The notes: generated by a model not told the origin, from the sequence alone. 27,340 bases of DNA from DASWIP01 sp036397635 (GCA_036397635.1 DASWIP010000070.1:1-27340), one strand, 5' to 3'. Shown: positions 7,610 through 14,976, counted from the first letter of the stretch. Program-made: numbers and translations.

Positions 7610-7639
7610 ATGGTAGGTCGCCGGCGTATCCCGTGTCAA
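7610..7639 (-). promoter_or_regulatory. Promoter of the aroF leader transcript
   Basis: On the minus strand a perfect -35 TTGACA (7639-7634), an 18-nt spacer and a -10 TACCAT (7615-7610) place the start of transcription within a few bases of the leader peptide ATG at 7599. This is the strongest -35 in the window. Confidence 0.8.
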
Positions 7640-7662
7640 TACATCACGCGGAGTGGCTGGAT

Positions 7663-7698
7663 GGGACCCTGAGGGACGTCCGGAACTTTCGGTCCCTC
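7663..7698. repeat. Inverted repeats between the aroF leader promoter and the next gene
   Basis: GAGGGAC (7671-7677) pairs perfectly with GTCCCTC (7692-7698) across a 14-nt loop, and GGGACC (7663-7668) can alternatively pair with GGTCCC (7691-7696). The part GGAACTTTCGGTCCCT (7682-7697) is loosely reminiscent of DosR/DevR boxes but with different half-site spacing. It lies 24-59 bp upstream of the aroF -35 and 130 bp upstream of the 87-aa gene. It may be an operator or an RNA hairpin; its role is unknown. Confidence 0.45.
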
Positions 7699-7828
7699 CC
7701 CTCATGAGGCATATGGCCCACAGAAGGGTAGTCATCGAGTGTCATTTCGAAGGATGGCCCGCTCCTTTGCGACAGAGAGCGTTCCGAAGCGACGAGGAAC
7801 TCGTTGTACCCGCCAGGAGGCAGACGAG

Positions 7829-8092
7829 ATGGACAACAGGGAACAGGTGCTCGGCAGCAGGGCCCTCTGGGGCAAAGTCGGTTACACCGGCCTCGCCCAC
7901 GTCCCCGCGGAGGGAACCTACCCTGGGATCGACGCCACCGGCCTCCGGTACACGACCCGCAACGACTCCGGCGATTACCCGCTCCCCGGCGACGGCGCTC
8001 CCCTGGCCAACCTCGTTCCCCTGGTCATGGCGGCGCTCAACGAGGTCGGGTTCGCCTGGGAAGCCGGTCCGCTGACGACCTGGAGCAACTGA
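7829..8092 (+). CDS. Small protein of unknown function (87 aa)
   Basis: I do not recognise this protein. It is soluble-looking, with no signal peptide, membrane segment or cysteines, and is rich in Gly and aromatic residues in its first half (ALWGKVGYTGLAHVPAEGTYPG). The ATG at 7829 is preferred over upstream in-frame ATGs because AGGAGG stands 8 nt before it, the best Shine-Dalgarno in the window. That implies a long 5' UTR, in contrast to the leaderless genes nearby. The stop overlaps the next ATG (TGATG), so a 27-codon ORF is coupled to it. It is divergent from the aroF leader and precedes a secreted metallophosphoesterase gene by about 200 bp. Confidence 0.75.
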   Translation: MDNREQVLGSRALWGKVGYTGLAHVPAEGTYPGIDATGLRYTTRNDSGDYPLPGDGAPLANLVPLVMAALNEVGFAWEAGPLTTWSN

Positions 8093-8175
8093 TGAAGCTC
8101 ATCGCGCTCGCTCTCCAGCAGGTGGCGTGGTTCCGCACCCGCCGCATCCGCCGCGAGGCGTTCCAGACCCGCTAG
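8092..8175 (+). CDS. Possible micro-protein (27 aa), Arg-rich C terminus
   Basis: The ORF starts on the ATG that shares a base with the preceding stop (TGATG), an arrangement that usually means translational coupling. The product begins with a short hydrophobic stretch (MKLIALALQQVAWF) and continues with six arginines in the remaining 13 residues, giving a basic amphipathic peptide. No family is recognised. It could be a real membrane-associated micro-protein or a chance ORF; the coupling and hydrophobic-then-basic design favour the former only moderately. Confidence 0.45.
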   Translation: MKLIALALQQVAWFRTRRIRREAFQTR

Positions 8176-8300
8176 ACCTGCCGCCACCTTCCCCATCCTG
8201 TCTGCCCCCGCGGGGATCTTTTCGTGCCACCTTCGGGCGCGGCAGGGATACCGCGACCCATCGCCGAAACGGGATGGTGCCCACCGCGGAGGGAGGCTCC

Positions 8301-9770
8301 ATGCGAGTGCGAACGAGATCCGGCGTCTGGACCATCATGAGCGCCGCCCTGCTGACCACCTCTCTGGTTGTGGCGCCGCTACGTGCCGCGACCTGTCCGG
8401 TCCCCGCCGCGCAAGCCCAAGCGCCGGTATGGCCCCCACCTGCGGATGGTCCCGCCTTCGACGTCGCCCACTTCGGGGAGGCCCACTACAACGAGGGTCA
8501 AGGCTGGATCACGGTGCCGATCCTGGTCCAGGACCTGATCTCCTACGCTCCCGACTTCGTTGCGTTCTCCTCGGACATGGCCGACATCGGCTTGCCGGAC
8601 CGGATGGAGTGCTTCCGATCCCTGATGGAGCCGTTGGTCGAGGCCCAGATCCCTTGGTTCGACGCGCCCGGCAACCACGATCGCCTGACGATCGCGGACA
8701 CGTTCGGTGGTGTCGCCTCCGACGGCATCGGGCCGTGGCGTGAGACGTTCGCGGTGATGCCCGCGCCTTGGGGAGACGGCCCACCAGCCGGACCGGGCTT
8801 CGTCGTTCCAGCCGACGAACCGATCGACGGGCCGGGTGCGTCCACGCACTACTACCTCGACTATGGGCCTGCCGGTGACCCGGTCCTCCGCCTGATCGCG
8901 CTGGACAACTCGCGGCATTCCTTCACTGCGAGCGATGTCGATCAGTACCCGGCGGTCGGCCCGGGGCTGAAGGATCCGAGCCAGCTCGCGTTCTTCGCCC
9001 GCGCTGCGACCGAGGCGCAGGAGCGAGGGTTGCTGACGTTCGCGATGTTCCACGAACCGACGCGGGATCCGCGGGACCAAACGAAAGCGCATCCGATCTC
9101 GTACAACCACACGATGGCGAAGGGCGCGAGCGCCGACAACCTCGTGTTCGATGCGCTTGCCGTCGCGACCGGCACCGATGCCGTGCTGCTCGGGCACATC
9201 CTGGGTAACTTCCAGTACCGGGTCGACGACGTGCGGTTCTACATCGACGGCGGCGCAGGAGGTTCCCCATACACGCGTGAGGAAACAGGGATCGACAACG
9301 GCTACTACTACGCGTACCGGCTGCTGCGTCTTCACCCGACGGAGGACGGCTGGTCGTTCCGCACCTACGTTGTCCCACTGGTCGATCACATCGAAGTCAC
9401 GTCTCCGGCCACCGCATCCGTCGGCGAGAAGCTCACGCTCACAGCGACGGTAATCCAGCCCTACGATGCCTCACTCCCGCCACGGTTCCCGCTGATGCCG
9501 AATGCTGCGATCCGCCTCGAGCTTCGTCCGCCGTCTCCCTCCCTGCTCGACGGAGACGCCGTTCCCGCCGTCGCCTACATGTGGGCAACGTCGGATCCGG
9601 ATGTGCTCAGACCGGTACCAGATCCCGATCGCGATCCGATCGGCGACCCGGCTTTCGATCCGGCCACGATGACCACGAGCGGGCGCTTCGAGGCCGTCGG
9701 TGCGGGCGTTGCGAGCATCACGATCGCCACCGGCACGCATGCACATGCAGTGACGATCATCGTCGACTGA
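8301..9770 (+). CDS. Secreted metallophosphoesterase (calcineurin-like fold), variant metal site, with C-terminal Ig-like region
   Basis: The 489-aa protein begins with a signal peptide (hydrophobic to about 30, ending LRAA). Residues 50-310 follow the calcineurin-like phosphoesterase order: FGEAH (E60, H62), SSDMADIG (D92), PGNHD (N125, H126, D127), MFHEP (H251) and LLGHILG (H299). The normal first motif is DxH and the last is GHxH; here Asp is replaced by Glu and the second His of the last motif is missing, so metal binding or substrate may differ. Residues 370-489 look like a beta-sandwich/Big-type domain (IEVTSPATASVGEKLTLTATV ... VGAGVASITIATG). The ATG at 8301 is supported by GGAGGGAGG just upstream. 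Extracellular phosphodiesterase or phosphatase activity is likely but unproven. Confidence 0.85.
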   Translation: MRVRTRSGVWTIMSAALLTTSLVVAPLRAATCPVPAAQAQAPVWPPPADGPAFDVAHFGEAHYNEGQGWITVPILVQDLISYAPDFVAFSSDMADIGLPDRMECFRSLMEPLVEAQIPWFDAPGNHDRLTIADTFGGVASDGIGPWRETFAVMPAPWGDGPPAGPGFVVPADEPIDGPGASTHYYLDYGPAGDPVLRLIALDNSRHSFTASDVDQYPAVGPGLKDPSQLAFFARAATEAQERGLLTFAMFHEPTRDPRDQTKAHPISYNHTMAKGASADNLVFDALAVATGTDAVLLGHILGNFQYRVDDVRFYIDGGAGGSPYTREETGIDNGYYYAYRLLRLHPTEDGWSFRTYVVPLVDHIEVTSPATASVGEKLTLTATVIQPYDASLPPRFPLMPNAAIRLELRPPSPSLLDGDAVPAVAYMWATSDPDVLRPVPDPDRDPIGDPAFDPATMTTSGRFEAVGAGVASITIATGTHAHAVTIIVD

Positions 9771-9787
9771 TCCATGAGCGGCTTAGC

Positions 9788-10654
9788 TTAGACCGTCTCG
9801 GTCACTCGCTCCCGCGACGGGGCGAGCAGCTCCGCCGCCAGGATCCCCGCCATGATCAGGCCCGCGCCGAGCATGCCGCGCGCGCCCAGCCTGTCGCCGG
9901 CGACCAGGTAGCCGAACACGCCCGCGAATGCCGGCTCGGCCGACAGGATCACCGCCGTGCGCGTCGGCGGGATCTGCCGTTGCGCGCCGGTCTGGATCCA
10001 GAACGCTGCCGCCGTCGCGAGCAGCCCCGTCAGTGCGATCGCGAACCATACCAACCCGTCGGTCGGCATCGGCGCGCGCTCCCCGCCGAGGCTCCACAGC
10101 GCTGAGGCCACGGCGGTCGTTGCGATCTGCACGCCGGCCAGCCGGATGACCGAGCGCCCTTCGCCGAGCCGCGCGATCAGCAGGATGTGGATCGCGAACG
10201 AGGCGGCGCACGCGAGCACGAGCGCGTCGCCGCGCGCGACCGTGAACCCCGACGGCATCGCCAGGAGCACCAGCCCGCCCGTCGCGAGCAGCGCGCCGAG
10301 CGCTGCTCCCGCAGAAGGCAGATGGCGCAGCAACGCCGCACCGAACAGGGGAGTGAGCACGACGAACAGCCCGGTGATGAACCCGGCGTTCGTGGGTGAG
10401 GTGTACTGCAAGCCGACGGTCTGGAACCCGTACCCGGCGAACAGCGCGACGCCGATGATCCCTCCGGCGAGCAGCTCGTCCCGCCGCAGTCCGCGGAACG
10501 CGCCGGCCACCGCGAGCGCGAGCGCGGCGACGCCGAACCGAAGCGCGAGGAACAGGAACGGCGGGGTGCGCTCGACCGCGTCCTGGACGAGCACGAACGT
10601 CGAGCCCCACACGGCCGCGACGGCGATGAGGGCGAGTTCCCAGCGGTACCGCAT
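9788..10654 (-). CDS. EamA/DMT-superfamily transporter (second of two)
   Basis: The 288-aa membrane protein has the EamA layout of about ten transmembrane helices in two repeats. It begins ALIAVAAVWGSTFVLVQDAVERTPPFLFLALRFG, and the typical TSPTNAGFITGLFVVLTPLF segment follows near residue 85. It is a different subfamily from the transporter at 3690, not a recent duplicate. It lies 25 bp downstream of the kinase gene on the same strand, but a TAGCCT -10 8 nt before its ATG and the lack of a Shine-Dalgarno suggest its own leaderless transcript. It is convergent with the metallophosphoesterase gene (17-bp gap). Substrate unknown. Confidence 0.93.
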   Translation of the reverse strand: MRYRWELALIAVAAVWGSTFVLVQDAVERTPPFLFLALRFGVAALALAVAGAFRGLRRDELLAGGIIGVALFAGYGFQTVGLQYTSPTNAGFITGLFVVLTPLFGAALLRHLPSAGAALGALLATGGLVLLAMPSGFTVARGDALVLACAASFAIHILLIARLGEGRSVIRLAGVQIATTAVASALWSLGGERAPMPTDGLVWFAIALTGLLATAAAFWIQTGAQRQIPPTRTAVILSAEPAFAGVFGYLVAGDRLGARGMLGAGLIMAGILAAELLAPSRERVTETV

Positions 10655-10662
10655 CGCGCGTG

Positions 10663-10668
10663 AGGCTA
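10663..10668 (-). promoter_or_regulatory. -10 element for the EamA gene at 10654 (leaderless)
   Basis: TAGCCT on the minus strand lies 8 nt before the ATG, in the 25-bp gap after the kinase gene. No clear -35 is seen. Confidence 0.5.
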
Positions 10669-10679
10669 GCGGGTCGTCG

Positions 10680-12497
10680 TCAGCAGCGCGTGCCGGGACC
10701 CGTGAACGCGGTGATCGTCGAGCCCTTCGCGACCTTGTCCCCAGGCGGTGGGCTCTGGTCCACCACGCGGGCCGCCGATCCGTTGAACTCGAGCGTGAAC
10801 CCCTTCGACGCCGCCGTATCCTCGGCTTGCGCGCGCGTCATGCAGTAGAAGTCTGGAACCGTCACCAGGGGCGGACCCTTGCTGACGACCAGCGCGACGG
10901 TCTCGCCCTTCTCGATCTTGGTGCCGGGCTTCGGGTTCTGAGAGACGACCATGCCGGCGGGGATCGTGTCGTGGTTCTTGTCGGTGATCTCGACCTCGAA
11001 TCCCGCCGTCTCGAGATCGTCAACCGCGCTGTCGCGCGGATCGCCGGTGACGTCTGGTACCGCGATCAGCTCGGGACCCTTCGACACCCGAAGGGTCACG
11101 GTCGCGCCAACCTCGAGGACTCCCTGGTTCGGGTCCTGCGAGATCACCTGCAGCTTCGGGATGCTCGCGTGGAAGACATCATGGCGCTCGACTATGAAAC
11201 CTCGATCGACGAGCAGGTCCTCGGCGTCCTTGAACTTCATCTTCACGACCAACGGCACGCCGATCAACGTGGGGCCGAGCGAGATGGTCAACGACACGAT
11301 CGAGCCGTTGCGGATCTCGGCGCCCGCGGAGGGCTCCTGCGCGATCACGTGGCCGGCCGGGACGGTGGGATGGTTCTGGAGGGTCTCGTCGGGGACAAAT
11401 CCCAGGGCGGAGAGCCGCGACTTGGCCTCCTCCTGTGTCGCGCCTTCCACGCCGGGCACCGCCACGGTCTCGAAGCGATTCACGCCCACGTAGATCGTCG
11501 CGGCGATCAGGGCCAGGATCAACGCGAGCAGCCCCCAGCGACGACGCTTGCGTGAGCGGCGCTTCTCACGCTCGCCGCGTTTCGGGACCGCGATCGTCTC
11601 CTGGCCGGTGATCGGGATCGCCTCTGTGTGATGGACCAGCAGACTGATCTCGCCGGTGTCGAACCGGGGGACGGCGTCGCGGAGGTCGGCGGCCATCTCG
11701 GCCGCCGACCGGTACCGTTCCTCCGGGTCGCGCGCGGTCGCGCGCGCGACCACCACGTCCAGCTCGCGCGGCACCTCGGGGTTGAGCGCCAGCACGCTCG
11801 GCACGTCCTCGGCGACGCGCTTGTAGGCGATCACCACCGGCGAGTCGCCCGAGAACGGCGTCCGGCCGGTGAGCATCTCGTACAGCACGACGCCGAGCGC
11901 GTAGATGTCGGCGCGGTGATCGGTCGGGTCGCCCTGCACCTGCTCGGGTGCGAGGTAGTGGGCGGTGCCCATGATCACCTCGGCCTGCGTGGCCTTGGAT
12001 TCGGCGAGCGCGCGTGACAGCCCGAAGTCGGCCATCTTCACTTGACCGTCGGTGGTGATCAGGATGTTCTCTGGCTTGACGTCGCGGTGCACGATGCCGG
12101 CGCGGCGCGCGTGCTCGAGCGCGGCGGCGACCTGCGAAGCGATGCGCGCGGCCAGCTCGGCGCGCAGAGAGCCACGGGAGCCGAGGACCTCACGCAGGCT
12201 CTGGCCGTCCACGTACTCCATCGCCATATACGGCGAGCCCTCGTCGGCGCCGAAGTCGTAGACCTGGACGATGTTGGGGTGACTCAGGCGCGCTGCGTTG
12301 GTCGCTTCGGTCTTGAAGTGCTCGGCGAAATCGGGGTCATCCGCGCCGGTCTTGAGCACCTTGAGCGCGACCGTCCGGTTCAGCACGGTGTCGCGGGCGC
12401 GATACACCGAGCCCATGCCACCAGAGGCGATGAGGCCGGTGATCTCGTAGCGGTCGCCGACGAGACCGGCGACCACCCGGTCTGGGGAAGTGGCCAC
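10680..12497 (-). CDS. PknB-like transmembrane Ser/Thr protein kinase with four PASTA domains
   Basis: The 605-aa protein has a cytosolic Hanks-type kinase domain (about 15-275): glycine loop IASGGMGSVY, VALK with K46, catalytic HRDVKPEN (D139), DFG at 157-159, an activation loop with T170 and MGTAHYLAPEQ with APE at 183-185. A basic juxtamembrane stretch (RRSRKRRR) precedes one transmembrane helix near 321-339. The outside part holds four PASTA repeats (about 342-409, 410-475, 476-541, 542-605) with VPxxxG and SKGP boundaries; such domains bind muropeptides or lipid II. The protein ends in GTRC. The usual PknB neighbours (pbpA, rodA, pstP) are absent, so it may be a second PASTA kinase. The start is GTG, 9 nt after a TAGACT -10. 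The family call is firm. Confidence 0.96.
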   Translation of the reverse strand: MATSPDRVVAGLVGDRYEITGLIASGGMGSVYRARDTVLNRTVALKVLKTGADDPDFAEHFKTEATNAARLSHPNIVQVYDFGADEGSPYMAMEYVDGQSLREVLGSRGSLRAELAARIASQVAAALEHARRAGIVHRDVKPENILITTDGQVKMADFGLSRALAESKATQAEVIMGTAHYLAPEQVQGDPTDHRADIYALGVVLYEMLTGRTPFSGDSPVVIAYKRVAEDVPSVLALNPEVPRELDVVVARATARDPEERYRSAAEMAADLRDAVPRFDTGEISLLVHHTEAIPITGQETIAVPKRGEREKRRSRKRRRWGLLALILALIAATIYVGVNRFETVAVPGVEGATQEEAKSRLSALGFVPDETLQNHPTVPAGHVIAQEPSAGAEIRNGSIVSLTISLGPTLIGVPLVVKMKFKDAEDLLVDRGFIVERHDVFHASIPKLQVISQDPNQGVLEVGATVTLRVSKGPELIAVPDVTGDPRDSAVDDLETAGFEVEITDKNHDTIPAGMVVSQNPKPGTKIEKGETVALVVSKGPPLVTVPDFYCMTRAQAEDTAASKGFTLEFNGSAARVVDQSPPPGDKVAKGSTITAFTGPGTRC

Positions 12498-12506
12498 AGC
12501 GCCGAC

Positions 12507-12512
12507 AGTCTA
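12507..12512 (-). promoter_or_regulatory. -10 element for the PASTA kinase gene
   Basis: TAGACT on the minus strand lies 9 nt before the GTG start. The same hexamer serves the divergent gene at 12581. Only a poor -35 match (GTGGTA) stands 17 nt upstream. Confidence 0.5.
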
Positions 12513-12568
12513 CGCGGGATCCTGGTTGATACCACTGAGCAGGGAGATGCCATCGATTGCTCGCGGGG

Positions 12569-12574
12569 TAGACT
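12569..12574 (+). promoter_or_regulatory. -10 element for the NAD(P)-binding protein gene (leaderless)
   Basis: TAGACT ends exactly 6 nt before the GTG at 12581, so the transcript should begin at the start codon. There is no Shine-Dalgarno. Confidence 0.6.
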
Positions 12575-12580
12575 CCCGGC

Positions 12581-13462
12581 GTGCGCATCCTGGTGACCGG
12601 CGGGACCGGATTCGTGGGCGGGCATGCCGTGCCGGCGCTCGTCGCCGCCGGCCATCACGTGCGGGTCATGGCACGCTCGGTCCACGGTTCATTGCCAGAA
12701 GGGGTCGAGTTCGTGCCCGGCACGGTCACCGACGTGGACAGCATCCGCGCGGCGGCCGAGGGCATGGAGGCGTGCCTGCATCTGGTGGCGGTGATCGTTG
12801 AGCGCGGCGGGCAGACGTTCCACCGGATCAACGCCAAAGGGACCGAGGATGTCGTGCGCGCATGCGCCGATGCCGGCGTGACGCGGTTCGTCCACCAGTC
12901 CGCGCTGGGTGTCCGCGAAGGCCTCGATGCTTTCCCGTACTTGCATACGAAATGGCTCGGCGAGGAGGCGGTGCGCGCGAGTTCGCTCGCATGGACGATC
13001 CTGCGGCCGGGAGCCCTGTTCGGGGAGGGCGCCGGATTCTTCCGGCCGATCGTGTGGAACCTTCGCTGGCTCCCGATCCATCCGCTCCCGAACGGTGGGA
13101 GGACGAAGTTCCAACCGCTGTTCGTGCAGGATCTCGCCCGTTGCATCGTGGCCTGTTTCGAAGGGACGGGCGTGGGCGAAACCGTCGAGATCGGCGGGCC
13201 CGAGGTGCTGAGCTTCCGCGACCTGACCGAGGTCGTGATGGACGCGCTCGGGAAGCGCCGGCCGATGGTGCCGGTACCGCTGTGGGGCGCGCGCATCTTC
13301 GCCACCATGCAGGAACTCCGAAAGGAGCCGCTGGTCACGAACAAGCAACTGTCGATGGTCGTGCTCGACAACGTGACCGATCTGGACTCGGTCGAGCGCC
13401 GCTTCGGGTTCGTGCCCTCGGGCATGCGTGAGACCGATCTGCGATGGCTCGCGAAGCTATGA
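12581..13462 (+). CDS. Atypical SDR NAD(P)-binding protein, NDUFA9-like/epimerase family
   Basis: The 293-aa protein opens with the Rossmann dinucleotide loop LVTGGTGFVGGHAVPALVAAGHHVRVMAR (residues 4-32). LHLVAVI follows near 66-72, and VTRFVHQSALGV ... YLHTKWLGEEAVRAS carries the SDR-type Ser and Tyr-x-x-x-Lys-like region. The C-terminal half (ILRPGALFGEGAGFF, FVQDLARCIV, IGGPEVLSFRDLTEVV) is typical of the NDUFA9-like/NmrA-type atypical SDRs, which often serve quinone or lipid metabolism or act as redox sensors. The GTG start is fixed by the Rossmann N terminus and the -10 six bases upstream. The stop overlaps the next start (ATGA). Cofactor binding is near certain; the substrate is unknown. 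Confidence 0.9.
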   Translation: MRILVTGGTGFVGGHAVPALVAAGHHVRVMARSVHGSLPEGVEFVPGTVTDVDSIRAAAEGMEACLHLVAVIVERGGQTFHRINAKGTEDVVRACADAGVTRFVHQSALGVREGLDAFPYLHTKWLGEEAVRASSLAWTILRPGALFGEGAGFFRPIVWNLRWLPIHPLPNGGRTKFQPLFVQDLARCIVACFEGTGVGETVEIGGPEVLSFRDLTEVVMDALGKRRPMVPVPLWGARIFATMQELRKEPLVTNKQLSMVVLDNVTDLDSVERRFGFVPSGMRETDLRWLAKL

Positions 13463-13806
13463 GCGATCCCGATGAGTTCCTCAAGGATCTGGAAGCGCTG
13501 GACTTCCGCTTCGTGCAAGAGCGAGCCGGCACGGGTGTGCGCCAGTACGCGAAGGAGGCATCGAGGTGGCTGCGCTACTGGGTACATTGGGATCCCCGCG
13601 ATGCCAGCGTGCTGTTCACCTGGGAGTTCTCGATCGGGGAGTACGTGAGCGAGATCGGCCTGCAGGTCGGCGCCAACGAGGAGCTGAACACGTTCCTGTT
13701 CCCGCGCTTCGACGCGCGCGGCACGGCCGACACCGCGTTCGTCGTCCAGGAGATGGATCGCATCGAGACGATCCTGCGCGGCATCGACTTCCTCGAAGGG
13801 ACGTAG
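13459..13806 (+). CDS. Conserved-looking small protein of unknown function (115 aa)
   Basis: I do not recognise the family. It is acidic, with no membrane segment or signal peptide, and alternates hydrophobic and charged residues in a way that suggests an alpha/beta fold (SRWLRYWVHWDPRDASVLFTWEFSIGEYVSEIGLQV, then a C-terminal helix VVQEMDRIETILRGIDFLEG). The ATG at 13459 is chosen because it overlaps the stop of the NAD(P)-binding gene (ATGA); an in-frame ATG at 13444 would add five residues. Co-translation suggests it acts with or beside that oxidoreductase-like protein. Confidence 0.8.
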   Translation: MSDPDEFLKDLEALDFRFVQERAGTGVRQYAKEASRWLRYWVHWDPRDASVLFTWEFSIGEYVSEIGLQVGANEELNTFLFPRFDARGTADTAFVVQEMDRIETILRGIDFLEGT

Positions 13807-13834
13807 TCGTCCAGCCGCGCGCGCGAGGGGGCGT

Positions 13835-13840
13835 TACGCT
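13835..13840 (+). promoter_or_regulatory. -10 element for the gene at 13847 (leaderless)
   Basis: TACGCT ends 6 nt before the GTG start at 13847, with no Shine-Dalgarno. No -35 is recognised. Confidence 0.5.
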
Positions 13841-13846
13841 TCGATC

Positions 13847-14422
13847 GTGCAAGAAGACACCGTTGACGAGCAGCTTTTCGAAGGCCGCCGCCGCACGTTC
13901 GGCATCAACCGCGCTTCCGGGGGTGCTCTGGCGGTGGGGATGGTTCTGGGCGGGCTCCTAGCCGTGCTGCCGTCCACCGAAGAGGGTCGCCTTGATGTGA
14001 GCGCGTCATGCTTCGTCGACGATGCCGGGTTCCCGCGACTGGATGCCGCGATCTCTTTCGCCTCGGGACATCGGCCGGACGCATCTCCGACCGAGGATCC
14101 GGTCATCGTCGGTGCCGTACGCGCACCGGCGGGATGGATGCCTTTCTTGCTCCAGCGTTTCCAAGCGCCATCCCGATACGAAGGGACGATCGAACGGTGG
14201 GTCCAGACGACCCGGGCCGACCATGTCCTCGGAACGCTCGAAGCCGACGACGTTCGTGAGGCCTCGCTCCGGCTCTCGGTGTGGTACGAGGCTCTCGAAG
14301 CATCTGAGATCAGGGTCCTTGCGTTGATGATCGATGTCGATGGATCCCTGTACGAGGCTGGTGCCTCCGTCGATTGCGCCCCCGGGACCCCGCCCCCCGA
14401 TTTCGGGATCACCCCGCTATGA
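13847..14422 (+). CDS. Membrane-anchored protein of unknown function, first of a tandem pair (191 aa)
   Basis: The protein has a cytosolic N terminus (about 22 residues) and one transmembrane segment (SGGALAVGMVLGGLLAVLPS). It continues as an extracytoplasmic domain of about 145 residues with a cysteine early (DVSASCFVDD) and one near the end (GASVDCAPG). The neighbour at 14419 has the same order of membrane segment, LxVxAxC strand, charged middle and DxDG-containing strand before a C-terminal cysteine, so the two are probably diverged paralogs. No catalytic motif is visible. The start is GTG placed 6 nt after a TACGCT -10. The stop overlaps the next start (ATGA). Confidence 0.78.
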   Translation: MQEDTVDEQLFEGRRRTFGINRASGGALAVGMVLGGLLAVLPSTEEGRLDVSASCFVDDAGFPRLDAAISFASGHRPDASPTEDPVIVGAVRAPAGWMPFLLQRFQAPSRYEGTIERWVQTTRADHVLGTLEADDVREASLRLSVWYEALEASEIRVLALMIDVDGSLYEAGASVDCAPGTPPPDFGITPL

Positions 14423-14976
14423 ACTCGCAACGTGCCATCGTCGCGCTCTCGCTGCTCGTGGGAGCGGCGATCGGCGTGACGGGGGCGACCCTCGTGCGCG
14501 GGGGACCGCGGCCGGCCGGCCTCCGCGTGACCGCCACCTGCCAGCCGTTCGATCCGCAGGGGCCCTTCCTCGGCCCGACCGGCGTGCACGTCGACCTCAC
14601 GGTCGAGCTCCGATCCGCCGTCGAAGCCGAGCGTTCTCCGGATCTGGATGCTCTGCTCGAGGCGACCTTCATCCTTCCCCCTCGCTGGACTGCGTATGCG
14701 TCGTCACGAAGCCGGGAGACCACTGATCCCGCGGATGGGACGACTCTCGTGACGTTCCAGCTTCCGATCGAGCCACCGATGTCCTCGTACCGCTCCGTAC
14801 GCGAGGGACGGACGCGCTCCCTCCACGATGTGTTGGGGCCCACGGATGCGGCGCCCGATCGCTTCTCGGTCGAGGTCGTGATGCGAGACATCGACGGAGG
14901 ACGGATCGTGCGCACGATCGACGATCCGTGCCCGCTGCCGGCAGGGCCGCTGCATGAGCCGGAGAGCGGGGAGTAG
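14419..14976 (+). CDS. Membrane-anchored protein of unknown function, second of a tandem pair (185 aa)
   Basis: An N-terminal hydrophobic segment (VALSLLVGAAIGVTGATLV) anchors or exports an acidic domain. The strand RVTATCQPFD resembles DVSASCFVDD of the preceding protein, and the end VEVVMRDIDGGRIVRTIDDPCPLP resembles its RVLALMIDVDGSLYEAGASVDC stretch, which supports a tandem duplication followed by strong divergence. The two cysteines may form a disulfide outside the cell. The start at 14419 is fixed by ATGA overlap. Its stop codon TAG forms part of the TAGTAT hexamer that probably drives the thi operon. Function unknown. Confidence 0.78.
   Translation: MNSQRAIVALSLLVGAAIGVTGATLVRGGPRPAGLRVTATCQPFDPQGPFLGPTGVHVDLTVELRSAVEAERSPDLDALLEATFILPPRWTAYASSRSRETTDPADGTTLVTFQLPIEPPMSSYRSVREGRTRSLHDVLGPTDAAPDRFSVEVVMRDIDGGRIVRTIDDPCPLPAGPLHEPESGE

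Noticed and set aside
7682..7697. DosR/DevR box
   Set aside because: GGAACTTTCGGTCCCT resembles the motif but half-site spacing is off by one and no dormancy-type gene is adjacent; kept only as an unexplained inverted repeat.
8205..8222. Strong rho-independent terminator after the 27-aa ORF
   Set aside because: CCCCGCGGGG can form only about three base pairs once a loop is allowed, although a TTTT run follows; too weak to list as a terminator.
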